Source: Bacilli bacterium (lineage in GTDB: Bacteria > Bacillota_I > Bacilli_A > RFN20 > CAG-826). Taken from it: DNA of 38,113 bases. Where the stretch lies: NCBI GenBank assembly GCA_024695105.1, contig JAILIV010000077.1, positions 1-38,113 on the forward strand. Reading direction: 5' to 3'. Positions 7,302 to 15,659 of this stretch are shown here, in pieces; position 1 is the stretch's first letter, and the number at the start of each line of letters is the position of its first letter. The position numbers and the translations under genes were made by a program. Below the pieces are notes generated by a model, which worked only from the letters and a program-made list of their open reading frames with translations, was not told where the DNA came from and made no database searches.

Positions 7302-9249
7302 TCTTGGTCACCTCCTTGATAAAGCGGTCCACCTCGTTGAACTTGATGTTCTGCTCAATCCACTCGCGGCGGCGGGACGGGTCGTTGCCCATGAGTACGG
7401 AGATGCGCTTCTCCACGGTCAAGGGGTCCTCGATTTTCACTTGGAGCAATCGACGGGTGGCTTTGTTCATGGTGGTCGCGCCGAGCTGGTCGGCGTTCAT
7501 CTCACCTAAGCCCTTGTAACGATTAATGCCGTATCCGGCGCCGATCTTCTTCTTCGCTTCTTCTAAAGAAGAATCGTCCCAGGCGTAGATGATTTTCTTC
7601 GGATCGGACTTCTTGTAAACGCCGTAAAGCGGCGGGCAGGCAAGGTAGACCATGCCATGGGTGATCAGCGGCTTCATGTAGTTGTAGAAGAACGTCAAAA
7701 GAAGGATTTGGATGTGGGCGCCATCGGTATCGGCATCGGTCATGATGATGATCTTGCCGTATTTGGATTCCTCGATGTCGAAGTTGGCCCCTACCCCGGC
7801 GTTGATGGTTTGGATGATCGTGGAGAATTCAACGTTGGCCTGGATCTTGTCCAAGGGAACGCCATCGGTGTTCATCGGTTTGCCACGCAAAGGCAAAATG
7901 GCCTGGTGCAGACGGTCACGTGCCTTCTTTGCGGACCCGCCTGCGGAATCGCCCTCGACGATGAAGAGCTCGTTCTCGGGGTAGTCCTTGGATTGGGCGG
8001 CGGCGAGTTTGTCGGAAATGACCGCGTCGACTTTCTTTTGTTTGCCGGTGCGTGCGGCTTCCTTGGCTTTTCGGGCCGCTTCGCGGGCCTGGCGGGAGGC
8101 TTGGCATTTATGGACGAGGTCCACCGCGAAGTCCTTATGCTCAGCGAGGAAATGGAGAAAGTTCGAATACACGAACTCGGTGATCATGGGCAAAATATCG
8201 GGGGACGTGAGCTTTTGTTTGGTCTGGGATTCGTAGAGGGCGAGTTTCTCGGGAACCTTCACGGACACCACCGCGGTTAGGCCTTCGCGGATGTCTTCGC
8301 CAATAAGCTTGTCCTTTTCCTTGATGACTTCGTTTTGGACAGCCCAGTCGTTGACGGCCTTGGTGACGCCGGTGCGGAAACCGGTCTCATGGGTGCCGCC
8401 ATCGTGGGTCCTCACGGCGTTGGCATAGCTATACAGATTCTCGTTGTAGTCCTTGTTGCACCACCGCATGGCGACTTCCATCTTCACCTGCGCGGAATCG
8501 TCTACGAAATGGACGATTTCGCCGATGGGCTCTTTGTTCGCGGTGAGGTTTTCAACGTATTGGGCAAGGCCGGATTCGTAATGGAACTCCTCGGTTTTCT
8601 TCAACCGTTCGTCAATTAAGACGAAGGTGACGTTTTTGAGCAAAAACGCCTCTTCCTGAAGGTGGCTCGCCACGGTGTCCCACTTAAAGTCGGTGGTTGA
8701 AAACAGCGTCTCATCAGGCAAAAAACGCACAAGCGTTCCACGCTTTCTGGTGGTGCCCAGGACTTCAAGGGGCACGGCCAAGTGGCCACCGTTTTCGAAG
8801 CGGATATGGTGGATCTTGCCATCGCGGAAAACGGTCACGTCGAGGTAACTGGAAAGGGCATTGACCACGGTGGCGCCGACGCCATGGAGACCAGCGGAAG
8901 TTTGGTAGGCCTTGTCGGAGAATTTGCCGCCTGAATGGAGTTTCGTATAAATGATTTGGATGGCGGGAAGCCCCGTCTGCTTATGGATGTCCACGGGAAT
9001 GCCGCGGCCATCGTCCTCCACGGAACAAGAACCGTCTTTGTGGAGGGTGACGGTGATTTTGGATCCGTATCCGTTGGCGGCTTCGTCGACGCCGTTATCG
9101 ACGATTTCCCAAATAAGATGGTGAAGACCGCCACTATTAGTGGCGCCGATGTACATGCCAGGGCGCTTGCGAATGCCATCGAGCTCAGGCAAAAGCTCGA
9201 TGTTATCGGCTGTGTAGTGAGAGGATGCAAAATTATCGGTATCGGCCAT
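7294..9249 (-). CDS. parE: DNA topoisomerase IV subunit B
   Basis: 651 aa, the ATPase subunit. GHKL ATPase domain: IVDNGVDEA, DDGRGIPVDIH, LHGVGATVVNALS. The Toprim domain has EGDSAGGSAKKARDR and DTDGAHIQ, and the end carries the RYKGLGEMNADQL segment. The gene starts the parE-parC pair and is divergent from plsY, the same arrangement as in B. subtilis. The ATG at 9249 has no good ribosome binding site (GAATCCTC precedes it). A 14-base perfect palindrome sits in the short leader, so some form of regulation at the promoter is possible. Confidence 0.95.
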   Translation of the reverse strand: MADTDNFASSHYTADNIELLPELDGIRKRPGMYIGATNSGGLHHLIWEIVDNGVDEAANGYGSKITVTLHKDGSCSVEDDGRGIPVDIHKQTGLPAIQIIYTKLHSGGKFSDKAYQTSAGLHGVGATVVNALSSYLDVTVFRDGKIHHIRFENGGHLAVPLEVLGTTRKRGTLVRFLPDETLFSTTDFKWDTVASHLQEEAFLLKNVTFVLIDERLKKTEEFHYESGLAQYVENLTANKEPIGEIVHFVDDSAQVKMEVAMRWCNKDYNENLYSYANAVRTHDGGTHETGFRTGVTKAVNDWAVQNEVIKEKDKLIGEDIREGLTAVVSVKVPEKLALYESQTKQKLTSPDILPMITEFVYSNFLHFLAEHKDFAVDLVHKCQASRQAREAARKAKEAARTGKQKKVDAVISDKLAAAQSKDYPENELFIVEGDSAGGSAKKARDRLHQAILPLRGKPMNTDGVPLDKIQANVEFSTIIQTINAGVGANFDIEESKYGKIIIMTDADTDGAHIQILLLTFFYNYMKPLITHGMVYLACPPLYGVYKKSDPKKIIYAWDDSSLEEAKKKIGAGYGINRYKGLGEMNADQLGATTMNKATRRLLQVKIEDPLTVEKRISVLMGNDPSRRREWIEQNIKFNEVDRFIKEVTKNG

Positions 9250-9259
9250 GAGGATTCGT

Positions 9260-9284
9260 CAGTCTTAAGACTGCGTGTATTATA
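9260..9284 (-). promoter_or_regulatory. parE promoter -10 and overlapping palindrome
   Basis: A consensus TATAAT is at 9284-9279 (minus strand), so transcription should start near 9272. A perfect palindrome CAGTCTTAAGACTG covers 9260-9273, exactly at the predicted start. Only a weak -35 (TTGTCT, 19-base spacer) is seen. The dyad could be an operator or could form a 5' hairpin. Confidence 0.55.
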
Positions 9285-9439
9285 AAGCAAGATTTGCCAC
9301 GTTAGACAACCCAAAAAGCGGATTTTTAAGCCATACGTGAACGCATTTGCCCCCTATTTACAAAGTAAATAAGATTTGGGGTTCCTCGACAGAAATCCAC
9401 CGCCTTTTCCTTCATGGAAACGGGGCGAGTCGAAAGGCT

Positions 9440-9468
9440 TTGCCAAGAAGGCTTCTTTGTCCTAACAT
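9440..9468 (+). promoter_or_regulatory. plsY promoter
   Basis: TTGCCA (9440-9445), a 17-base spacer, TAACAT (9463-9468). Predicted start near 9475 gives a 17-base leader that contains the GAGGT ribosome binding site. Confidence 0.55.
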
Positions 9469-9491
9469 ATGGGAGTTGTGAGGTTTGTATC

Positions 9492-10241
9492 ATGAATATT
9501 TACTCTGTAAATATCCTCGTCGGAATCGTCGTCGCCGCGTTCTCTTATCTGTGCGGCGGCATCCCCACCGGGGTCATCATCAGTAAGGTTTTCTTCCATA
9601 AGGACATCCGTGAGTTCGGTTCGAAGAACTCCGGTGGCACAAACGCCGGACGTGTCTTGGGCAAAGGCGTCGGGATTTTGGTCATCATTCTGGACATGAT
9701 CAAGACGATCATTCCCTTCTACTTGGCCTGGGCGCTTCTGACCTATGTCCCTAGGCTCAACGAAGCGATGCATTGGGAAAACGGTTATTTCGCCGCCCCG
9801 CTTTATTACTGGGGATCGGCGTTATTCGCTGCTTTGGGCCACTGCTGGTCTGTGTTTTTGCGCTTCAAAGGCGGCAAAGCCGTCTCCTGTTTCATGGGCG
9901 TTAACGTTCTGACCTCCTGGATCGAGTTCGTCTGCGCCGGGTTCACCTTCCTCGGAGTAGCCAAATTCTCCAAGTTCATTTCCCTTTCCTCCATCATCGC
10001 CTCCATCGTTGGCACCGTCACCGCATGGACCATTGCCATTATCGCGGTGGCCGTGCCCTGGAACCCGCACTGGCTGACTTGGCTCATCACCATTGAGGAA
10101 GCCCCCTACCTTGGATTTGAGTTCGCGATTGTCAATACATTGATCTCCGCAATCTTGATCATCCGTCACCAGTCCAATATCCAGCGTCTTCGTAACGGCA
10201 CGGAGTCCATCAATCCCTTCGCCAAAGAACAAAGTAAATAA
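9492..10241 (+). CDS. plsY: Glycerol-3-phosphate acyltransferase PlsY
   Basis: 249 aa from the ATG at 9492, chosen because GAGGT lies 7 bases upstream and the hydrophobic N-terminus begins there. PlsY uses acyl-phosphate to acylate glycerol 3-phosphate, the first step of phospholipid synthesis, in the cytoplasmic membrane. Motifs: GSKNSGGTNAGRVLGK (usual GSGNxGATN) and GHCWSVFLRFKGGKAV (usual GHxFPVFLxFKGGKGV). At least five membrane segments are visible. It is somewhat longer than the usual ~200 aa, with an enlarged loop around residues 80-100 and a C-terminal extension. Divergent from parE, as in Bacillus. Confidence 0.92.
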   Translation: MNIYSVNILVGIVVAAFSYLCGGIPTGVIISKVFFHKDIREFGSKNSGGTNAGRVLGKGVGILVIILDMIKTIIPFYLAWALLTYVPRLNEAMHWENGYFAAPLYYWGSALFAALGHCWSVFLRFKGGKAVSCFMGVNVLTSWIEFVCAGFTFLGVAKFSKFISLSSIIASIVGTVTAWTIAIIAVAVPWNPHWLTWLITIEEAPYLGFEFAIVNTLISAILIIRHQSNIQRLRNGTESINPFAKEQSK

Positions 10242-10299
10242 TTAGTAGTTTTTTGGTTAAACATTCTCCCTGTTCCTAGATTCATCATATACGAACGAT

Positions 10300-10336
10300 A
10301 ATGAAAATTCGCCCGATATAGTGGGCGTTTTTCATT
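10300..10336 (+). terminator. Terminator after plsY (probably bidirectional)
   Basis: Core stem CGCCC (10310-10314) / GGGCG (10323-10327) with loop GATATAGT, flanked by AATGAAAA and TTTTCATT, which extend the stem and supply the U-tract on both strands. Confidence 0.8.
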
Positions 10337-10506
10337 GACATAATTTTTGCAAACTGATTTTTCGAACAAATAGTTCGTTCGAATACCAATTGGAAATTTT
10401 CGTCGCGAATTCTCCCCCTTCCACTGCTTTATATGATGATGGACGACAGGATTTTCTTTCTTTGAGCTTGGAGCATATGGACGAACTATATCCTGCAAAA
10501 TTTCGT
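10337..10506. other. Noncoding region between two terminators
   Basis: About 170 bases with no credible ORF. It contains an isolated TTGACA (10335-10340) without a matching -10, and a dyad TTCGAAC N9 GTTCGAA (10361-10383), inside which CGAAC N5 GTTCG can also pair. The dyad is not next to any start codon. Confidence 0.4.
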
Positions 10507-10535
10507 CAACAAAAAAACCGGAGCATGGCCGGTTT
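10507..10535 (-). terminator. Terminator of the efp-yneF-fakB-fakA operon
   Basis: On the minus strand AAACCGG, loop CCATGCT, CCGGTTT, followed by further T residues (7-base stem). It ends the unit about 20 bases after the fakA stop. Confidence 0.82.
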
Positions 10536-10555
10536 GGTATAACGGATGAGTCTTT

Positions 10556-12202
10556 TTATTCCACCGCGAGGATGAATGGATAAATGGTTTGCTGGCCATC
10601 GATCTCAATGAAGTCCATCAACGGATAGGCTTCCCCTACCGCTTCCCTCAAGGCCTCTCGGTCTTCGGGCTTGGCGTCCTCGCCATAGAAGACGGTGATG
10701 ATGCTGCGCTCCTCGATGTTGGGGACGTCTTGGAGCAATTTCATCGTGGTCGGAATGAGCTCTTTCCCCGCGCTGCGCACAGCCCCACCGCCAATACCGA
10801 CATAATCACCGGTATGGATTTCAAGGCCGTTGTTGACGGAATCGCGCACCGCGATGGAAACGGAGCACGACACAACGCCTTGGATCTGGTTGTAGATGAG
10901 GTCGAGGTTATCTTCCAAGGACTGGTTTTCCAAATCCACCATGCCAAGGGCGCTATAGCACTCGATCGTGGACTTGGTCTCGATGACGACGACGTTAACG
11001 TCGTCCACCATGGCGGCGGCTTGTTTGGCCGTGAGGATGACGTTGCCGTTATTGGGGAAGACGATGACGTTATCCGCGTTGCAGGCTTTGATGGCCTTCA
11101 CGAAGTCCTCGGCCGAGGGGTTCATGGTCTGCCCACCTTTCACGATTTGCCCCACGCCCATCTGCACGAACAAAGAAGAGATGGGGTCGGAAGGCGACGT
11201 GGCTACCATGGCGCAGGGAACGCGCACCTGGCCTTTGTCGATTTCCTTTAGCAACACCTCTTGATGCTGGATGGACATGTTCTCCATCTTGAAGGTGACG
11301 AACTCGCCATAACGTTGGGCGTATTCGATGACCAAGGCTGGCGTTTTGGTGTGGATGTGCACTTTGACGATCCCATCCGCCTCGATGGCGACGATGGAAT
11401 CACCCAAGGTATTGTAATAGTCAATCATATCCTGCAGAACAAAGTTCTGAGGGCCGTTTTTGGCGTTGAGCAACTGCATGATGAACTCGGTGCAGTAGCC
11501 ATATTCCAAGACGGAATCGGCGTTGAATAGGCTCTGCGCATCCGCATTCGCGCTATTTGTTGGCCCGTCGAAGAAGGAATCCTCGATCTCACGTCCCGAA
11601 AGCCACGCGGCCATACCTTCCATGATGGCGATCAAACCAGCGCCTCCAGAGTCGACGACGCCCGCTTCCTTTAGGACGGGAAGAAGGTTCGGCGTGTTCT
11701 TAAGCGACTTACGCATCTTCTTAAGAAGCATCTCAAAAAGCTGTTCCAAGGTCTTAATGGAATCGATGGAGTCCAGGACATAGGTGCATCCCTCTCGGGC
11801 GACCGTGAGGATGGTCCCTTCCACGGGCTGAATGACGGCTTTGTACGCTTTGTTCACGCCCGAGCGTAACGCGGAGGCGAATTGGACGACGTTGGCGGTC
11901 TCTAACCCCGAAAGGCCTTCCGCCACGCCGGCGAAGAATTGGCTTAGGATGACGCCAGAGTTGCCGCGCGCGCCGAAAAGCATTCCGGTGGCGAGCTTGG
12001 AAGCGACGTCGGAAAGGCTCATTTCCTGGGCTTTTTCCATCGACGAAACGCCTCCGTTGATCGTGGCGGTCATATTGGTTCCGGTATCCCCATCGGGAAC
12101 CGGGAAAACGTTTAGATCGTTGATCTTGGCGTACTGGAGTTTGATGGCCCGGTAGCCATTTCGGACCATGTCGGCAAATACCGAACCGGTTAGGTTATCC
12201 AT
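10556..12202 (-). CDS. fakA: Fatty acid kinase catalytic subunit FakA (DAK2/YloV family)
   Basis: 548 aa, the normal FakA length. FakA phosphorylates fatty acids held by FakB, giving acyl-phosphate that enters phospholipid synthesis through PlsX/PlsY. The N-terminal DhaL/DAK2 domain has LNVFPVPDGDTGTNM, whose Asp residues bind magnesium, followed by LFGARGNSGVILSQ and the DSGGAGL motif. The middle and C-terminal FakB-binding domains include VFPNNGNVI and GDYVGIGGGA. It lies 36 bases after fakB. An AAGGAA is 14 bases before the ATG, which is far, so translation start control is unclear. The pairing with a DegV protein fits the Fak system and supplies the substrate of the nearby plsY product. 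Confidence 0.92.
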   Translation of the reverse strand: MDNLTGSVFADMVRNGYRAIKLQYAKINDLNVFPVPDGDTGTNMTATINGGVSSMEKAQEMSLSDVASKLATGMLFGARGNSGVILSQFFAGVAEGLSGLETANVVQFASALRSGVNKAYKAVIQPVEGTILTVAREGCTYVLDSIDSIKTLEQLFEMLLKKMRKSLKNTPNLLPVLKEAGVVDSGGAGLIAIMEGMAAWLSGREIEDSFFDGPTNSANADAQSLFNADSVLEYGYCTEFIMQLLNAKNGPQNFVLQDMIDYYNTLGDSIVAIEADGIVKVHIHTKTPALVIEYAQRYGEFVTFKMENMSIQHQEVLLKEIDKGQVRVPCAMVATSPSDPISSLFVQMGVGQIVKGGQTMNPSAEDFVKAIKACNADNVIVFPNNGNVILTAKQAAAMVDDVNVVVIETKSTIECYSALGMVDLENQSLEDNLDLIYNQIQGVVSCSVSIAVRDSVNNGLEIHTGDYVGIGGGAVRSAGKELIPTTMKLLQDVPNIEERSIITVFYGEDAKPEDREALREAVGEAYPLMDFIEIDGQQTIYPFILAVE

Positions 12203-12238
12203 AACAAAAACAGGTTCCTTAACGTAAAAAGGCGAGGA

Positions 12239-13129
12239 TTATTCCCCGCCAAGGGTAACTTCTTTGCCAAAGACGAAGACGCCGATGGTGCCCGGACCGG
12301 TGGAAGCGCCGACGATCGGCCCGATGGGACCGATGTAGGTCTTCGCCTTGGGGGCGAGCTTAGCGATCTCAGACTGCACGAACTCGGCGCCCGCGAGGTT
12401 GTCCGCGTGGCCGATGAAGATATCCTTGCCTTCGGTGTCTTCCGCCGCCTCGACGATGGCCTTAGCCAAGTAAAGGAGGGACGGCTTGGTGCCTTTGACC
12501 TTCTCCACCGCGAGGTTTTGGCCCTTACGGTCGGAGATAAGGATCGGCTTCACGCCGAAGATGTTGCCGAAGAAGGCGCTGGTCGCGGAGACGCGCCCGG
12601 CGCGCTTAAGGTAGGACAGACTTTCGACGGTGGCGAACTGGTTGAACTTGAACATGTTCTCCTCCAACCAAGCGACCACTTCGTCCAAGCTCTTCCCTTC
12701 CTTGCGGAGGCGGGAGGCAAAGACGGCCATCAAGCCTTGGCCAAGGCAGGCGATCTTGGAGTCAAACACGACGAGTTTCCGCTTCGGGAATTCCTCGCGC
12801 AGGGTGACGGCGACCTTCTCCGCCGCCAAGACAGAAGCGCTGAGGGCACTGGAGCAGCCGATGTAAAGGACGTCTTCGCCCTTGTCCAAGGCCTCGGTGA
12901 ACTTTTCCACGAAGACGTGGTCCGGGACCTGGGAGGTGAAAATGCGGCGGCCTTGGCGCATGACGTCATAGAAGGCCTTAAGGCTATAGCCTTGGTCGTA
13001 GTCGAGGGAAGCGACGACTTCCTTCTCGTCCACGGTGACCACCATGGGGCAGTAGTCGATGTCGTATTCGTCGCGGAGCTCCTTGGGCAAATCGCCGGTG
13101 GAGTCGATGAAAATCTTAAATTTGGGCAT
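12239..13129 (-). CDS. fakB: DegV-family fatty acid-binding protein (FakB)
   Basis: 296 aa from the ATG at 13129; a TTG six codons upstream is in frame but adds only a Lys-rich stub. DegV fold: FIDSTGDLP at the N-terminus, TSQVPDHVFVEKF, YIGCSSALSAS, and GPIVGASTGPGTIGVF at the C-terminus. The Ser/Thr and His residues that hold the carboxylate in FakB proteins fall in these segments. It carries the fatty acid that FakA phosphorylates. GGAG is 12 bases upstream of the ATG. It precedes fakA and follows the yneF-like gene in one operon. Confidence 0.9.
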   Translation of the reverse strand: MPKFKIFIDSTGDLPKELRDEYDIDYCPMVVTVDEKEVVASLDYDQGYSLKAFYDVMRQGRRIFTSQVPDHVFVEKFTEALDKGEDVLYIGCSSALSASVLAAEKVAVTLREEFPKRKLVVFDSKIACLGQGLMAVFASRLRKEGKSLDEVVAWLEENMFKFNQFATVESLSYLKRAGRVSATSAFFGNIFGVKPILISDRKGQNLAVEKVKGTKPSLLYLAKAIVEAAEDTEGKDIFIGHADNLAGAEFVQSEIAKLAPKAKTYIGPIGPIVGASTGPGTIGVFVFGKEVTLGGE

Positions 13130-13148
13130 GGTCTTTTTTTTCTCCAAA

Positions 13149-13373
13149 TTACAGGTTGTTGCTATTTTCCATGTTCTTCATGACTTGCCGAATTTGGGCT
13201 TCGGAGGGCTTGCGGCCCATGGACAGGAACATGGCGCGGATCATCTTTTCGTTGATCGGCGGGTTTTTCTTCAATTCCCGGCGCATCAATGCACGGGCGC
13301 CGAAGAAACCGGCGACCAATCCGAGGATCAAGGCGGCGATGACGATGCCGAACCAGCCGCCATCCCAGCTCAT
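13149..13373 (-). CDS. YneF-family (UPF0154) small membrane protein
   Basis: 74 aa from the ATG at 13373. One N-terminal membrane helix (GIVIAALILGLVAGFFGARA), then the family signature KKNPPINEKMIRAMFLSMG and a polar helix KPSEAQIRQVMKNM. The function of the family is unknown. It begins about 11 bases after the efp stop with no clear ribosome binding site close to the ATG (GGGAGGG is about 15 bases away), and ends about 20 bases before fakB. Confidence 0.88.
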   Translation of the reverse strand: MSWDGGWFGIVIAALILGLVAGFFGARALMRRELKKNPPINEKMIRAMFLSMGRKPSEAQIRQVMKNMENSNNL

Positions 13374-13384
13374 GAGGATCACGG

Positions 13385-13945
13385 TTAGGCCCTCCCGTCG
13401 TACTTGCACTCTTGGACGTCGACGCTGATCTTGTCGCCCACGTTGATGAACAGAGGCACGCGGAGATTGAGTCCGGATTCGAGGACGGCATCCTTGCTGC
13501 CACCGTTTGAAACGGTGTCGCCACGGACGCCCGGCTCGCATTCCACGACGGTCAAGACGACCTTCGCGGGGAGGATGACGTCGAGGATCTCACCCTCATA
13601 GGACATGATGGTGACTTCGCCGTTGGGGGCGAGGAAGGGGATGATGTCGGCGTAGACGGCTTTGGAGAGCTCGACCTGCTCATAGGTGTTGCCATCCATG
13701 AACACCAGCGTCTCGCCGGCGTCATAAAGGTATTGCATCGTGGCTTTGTCGACGCGGATGTCCTCCACGCCATAGCCCGAGTTGCGGGCGAGTTCGGTGA
13801 TCGCGCCGGTGCGGAGGTTCTTGACCTTGACCTTGGCGACCATCTTACGCATGGCGGTCTTGTTGAGCAGGATGTCGATCACCCTGTAGAGGTTGTTCTC
13901 ATCAATGAAGTAGTTTCCGGGACGGAGTTCGGTAACGTTGATCAT
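13385..13945 (-). CDS. efp: Elongation factor P
   Basis: 186 aa with the three beta-domains of EF-P: N-terminal KOW-like domain, central OB domain (MQYLYDAGETLVFMD, YEQVEL) and C-terminal OB domain (ECEPGVRGDTVSNGGSKDA, VPLFINVGDKI). EF-P relieves ribosome stalling at polyproline. It aligns without gaps to B. subtilis EF-P as I recall it, but the tip loop KPGKG, which carries the modified Lys32, is KTAMR here, so residue 32 is Met. From memory, Mollicutes EF-P proteins have a similar NKTAMR loop. First gene of the operon, with AAAGGA 8 bases before the ATG and a TATAAT promoter. Confidence 0.95.
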   Translation of the reverse strand: MINVTELRPGNYFIDENNLYRVIDILLNKTAMRKMVAKVKVKNLRTGAITELARNSGYGVEDIRVDKATMQYLYDAGETLVFMDGNTYEQVELSKAVYADIIPFLAPNGEVTIMSYEGEILDVILPAKVVLTVVECEPGVRGDTVSNGGSKDAVLESGLNLRVPLFINVGDKISVDVQECKYDGRA

Positions 13946-13964
13946 AGTTTTTCCTTTCGTGTTT

Positions 13965-13997
13965 CATGGCGCCATGTCGGCGCACGGCGCGATTATA
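13965..13997 (-). promoter_or_regulatory. efp promoter -10 and leader palindrome
   Basis: TATAAT at 13997-13992 (minus strand) predicts a start near 13985 and a 40-base leader. The leader holds a perfect palindrome CATGGCGCCATG (13965-13976) upstream of the AAAGGA ribosome binding site. The -35 is poor. Confidence 0.55.
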
Positions 13998-14056
13998 CAC
14001 CCTCTCGCGAAAGGGAGGAAGCGCTTTGTGCATAATGCGCGCGCCTGCCCGTATGC

Positions 14057-14086
14057 ATAAAGAAAAGCCACCCGTTCGGCGGTGGC
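14057..14086 (-). terminator. Terminator downstream of the lipid kinase gene
   Basis: Minus strand GCCACC, loop GCCGAACG, GGTGGC, then TTTTCTTTAT. Confidence 0.8.
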
Positions 14087-14105
14087 GTTAACGGGAACCA
14101 TTTCC

Positions 14106-14969
14106 CTACTTCGGTACGTAGGCTTTATAGGAAGTCACCCCGGTAAGGACTTCCCCGTCGATTTGGATGCCACAAGGCCTATCGAAGTTCACTTCGACCC
14201 TTTCCCCTTGGGCGATGAAGACGTTGTTTTGTTTGACCACGTGGGTTCCTTTGAATAGACGCGGGAAAAGGATCAACGCCTGGATCCTATTCATGCCATA
14301 GACGCAGACAAAAGTGATTTTGCCGCTTCTTCGGTCTTGCTCCGGGGCCATGGCCACGCCACCCCCGCAATATCGGCCATTCATTGTGGAGGCGAGGTAG
14401 ACCTTATGGAACGTCTTAGGTTCGCCTCCGTCGACCGTTATGGTGGCCGTCGCGGGCATGTAAGGTCCTAGCAAAAGCCCCGCGCCGATCTTCCCATAAT
14501 GGACCTTTTGGCCGCGGGTTTTCTTCTCTTCGGCATAGATGCAGCATTCTCCATCGATCCCTAACCCAACGCCATTGAGGAAGCGGTACGCTTTGCCCTC
14601 GACCTCCACGACGGGCAAACCCACCAAAAGGGAATCGATACGGTATAAACCCGTCTCGGCGTCCAAGAAATCCATCGGGAGGTCGCGTTGGAAGTCGCAG
14701 CCTTTTTCCGTCGGGCAAAGGTAAACGGGACAAGGAAGAGGGCCTTCGCTAAGTTGGTTGGCGAAATGGTTCAGCGTCCCATCGCCCCCGAAAAGCACCA
14801 CCGCGTCCTCGGAACTCATTTCCTTAAGGAAAGAATCGACTTTCAAACCAAGGACTGAGGTTTTTCGGTCGATGGGAAAACCCGCGGCGAAGAGCTTTTC
14901 GATCGCCTTGTCGGCGTCTGCTTCCCCGCGTTCCCAGTTGGCGAGTTCGCTGTAAAGGAAATGGTTCAT
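14106..14969 (-). CDS. Diacylglycerol kinase family lipid kinase
   Basis: 287 aa, the usual length of the DgkB/YegS group. The nucleotide-binding loop is VVLFGGDGTLNHFANQL (GGDGT). Later motifs: FLNGVGLGIDGE, and MNGRYCGGGVAMAPEQDRRSGK, which matches the family NGxxxGGGxxxxPxAxxxDG pattern with Gln-Asp-Arg-Arg-Ser-Gly in place of the usual DG. Likely phosphorylates diacylglycerol or a related lipid at the membrane. It follows the metallo-hydrolase gene by 15 bases without a clear ribosome binding site, so the two are probably cotranscribed. Exact substrate is not readable. Confidence 0.85.
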   Translation of the reverse strand: MNHFLYSELANWERGEADADKAIEKLFAAGFPIDRKTSVLGLKVDSFLKEMSSEDAVVLFGGDGTLNHFANQLSEGPLPCPVYLCPTEKGCDFQRDLPMDFLDAETGLYRIDSLLVGLPVVEVEGKAYRFLNGVGLGIDGECCIYAEEKKTRGQKVHYGKIGAGLLLGPYMPATATITVDGGEPKTFHKVYLASTMNGRYCGGGVAMAPEQDRRSGKITFVCVYGMNRIQALILFPRLFKGTHVVKQNNVFIAQGERVEVNFDRPCGIQIDGEVLTGVTSYKAYVPK

Positions 14970-14984
14970 GAAACTTTTTCGTGG

Positions 14985-15659
14985 CTATTTTAAGGCAAGG
15001 AAGGACGGGTTGTAACGCAGTTCTTCCCCAATGGTCGAGGACGGTCCATGGCCAGGGTATACCTTTGTCTCCGGCGGAAGGGCCATCAGTTTGCGTAGGC
15101 TCTCCTCCATTTTTCGAGGGCAGGCGCCAGGAAGGTCATAACGCCCAATGCCTCCGCGAAACAAGGTGTCCCCGCTGAAAAGGACGCCCTCTTCCTCAAA
15201 GTAATAGCAGACCGACCCTTGGGTGTGGAACGGGGTATGGATCACCTTGGCCACGGTGCCATGGAATCCGCTTTCGTCCCGATGCCCCAAGACGATTTCG
15301 TCTTCGTCCTCGCATAGGTAGAAAGGAAGAGGATCCTCCACGATAAAAGGGGCGCGGAAAAGGTCATAGGAGGCATTAAGCCTCGGGTTGGTCAGGAATT
15401 CTTCCTCCTCCTGATGGAGCACCACTCGGGTCGGGGGCTTTGGATTGAAGCCTTTCAGTCCGCGGATATGGTCATAATGCCCATGGGTTAAAAGGACCGC
15501 GGAAAGAAAGCCAAAGCGCGCAAGGCAATACTCCTGCGTCTTGTTGCCATCCTCCACCGCGAAGTCCACGATGAAGCACCCTCCCTCCGGAAGAGCCACC
15601 AAGTAGGTATTGGCCATTTCGCCTTGGCCCACGCGCAACCGCTCGACGTTCATATCCAT
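14985..15659 (-). CDS. Metallo-beta-lactamase-fold hydrolase (YqgX/glyoxalase II-like)
   Basis: 224 aa from the ATG at 15659 (222 aa if the ATG at 15653 is used). Zinc-binding THGHYDHIRG (HxHxDH), then a His in HTPFHTQGS, Asp in FSGDTLFRGGIGR and His in VYPGHGP, which complete the dinuclear site of the glyoxalase II-like group. The FRGGIGRYDLPG segment is typical of the YqgX branch; a general thioester or phospholipid hydrolase role is possible. A frame extension upstream is only rpmG sequence out of frame. A strong terminator ends immediately before the start, and a TATGCT hexamer lies 6 bases before the second ATG, so the transcript may begin at the start codon. Confidence 0.87.
   Translation of the reverse strand: MDMNVERLRVGQGEMANTYLVALPEGGCFIVDFAVEDGNKTQEYCLARFGFLSAVLLTHGHYDHIRGLKGFNPKPPTRVVLHQEEEEFLTNPRLNASYDLFRAPFIVEDPLPFYLCEDEDEIVLGHRDESGFHGTVAKVIHTPFHTQGSVCYYFEEEGVLFSGDTLFRGGIGRYDLPGACPRKMEESLRKLMALPPETKVYPGHGPSSTIGEELRYNPSFLALK

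Noticed and set aside
4659-9249. Genes read as gyrA/gyrB instead of parC/parE.
   Set aside because: The subunit A sequence has the ParC-type stretch around the active tyrosine and no GyrA-box; gene overlap and the divergent plsY also fit parE-parC.
9360-10241. ACAAAGTAAATAA occurs before plsY and again at the plsY stop.
   Set aside because: Several 13-base repeats are expected by chance in a 38 kb window, and nothing else around the copies matches.
10362-10376. CGAAC N5 GTTCG as a LexA/DinR box.
   Set aside because: Bacillus LexA sites have GAAC N4 GTTC; the spacer here is one base too long, and no SOS gene is adjacent.
10166-10498. A 110-residue minus-strand frame overlapping the end of plsY.
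   Set aside because: It runs antisense through plsY and its terminator hairpin and has no family features.
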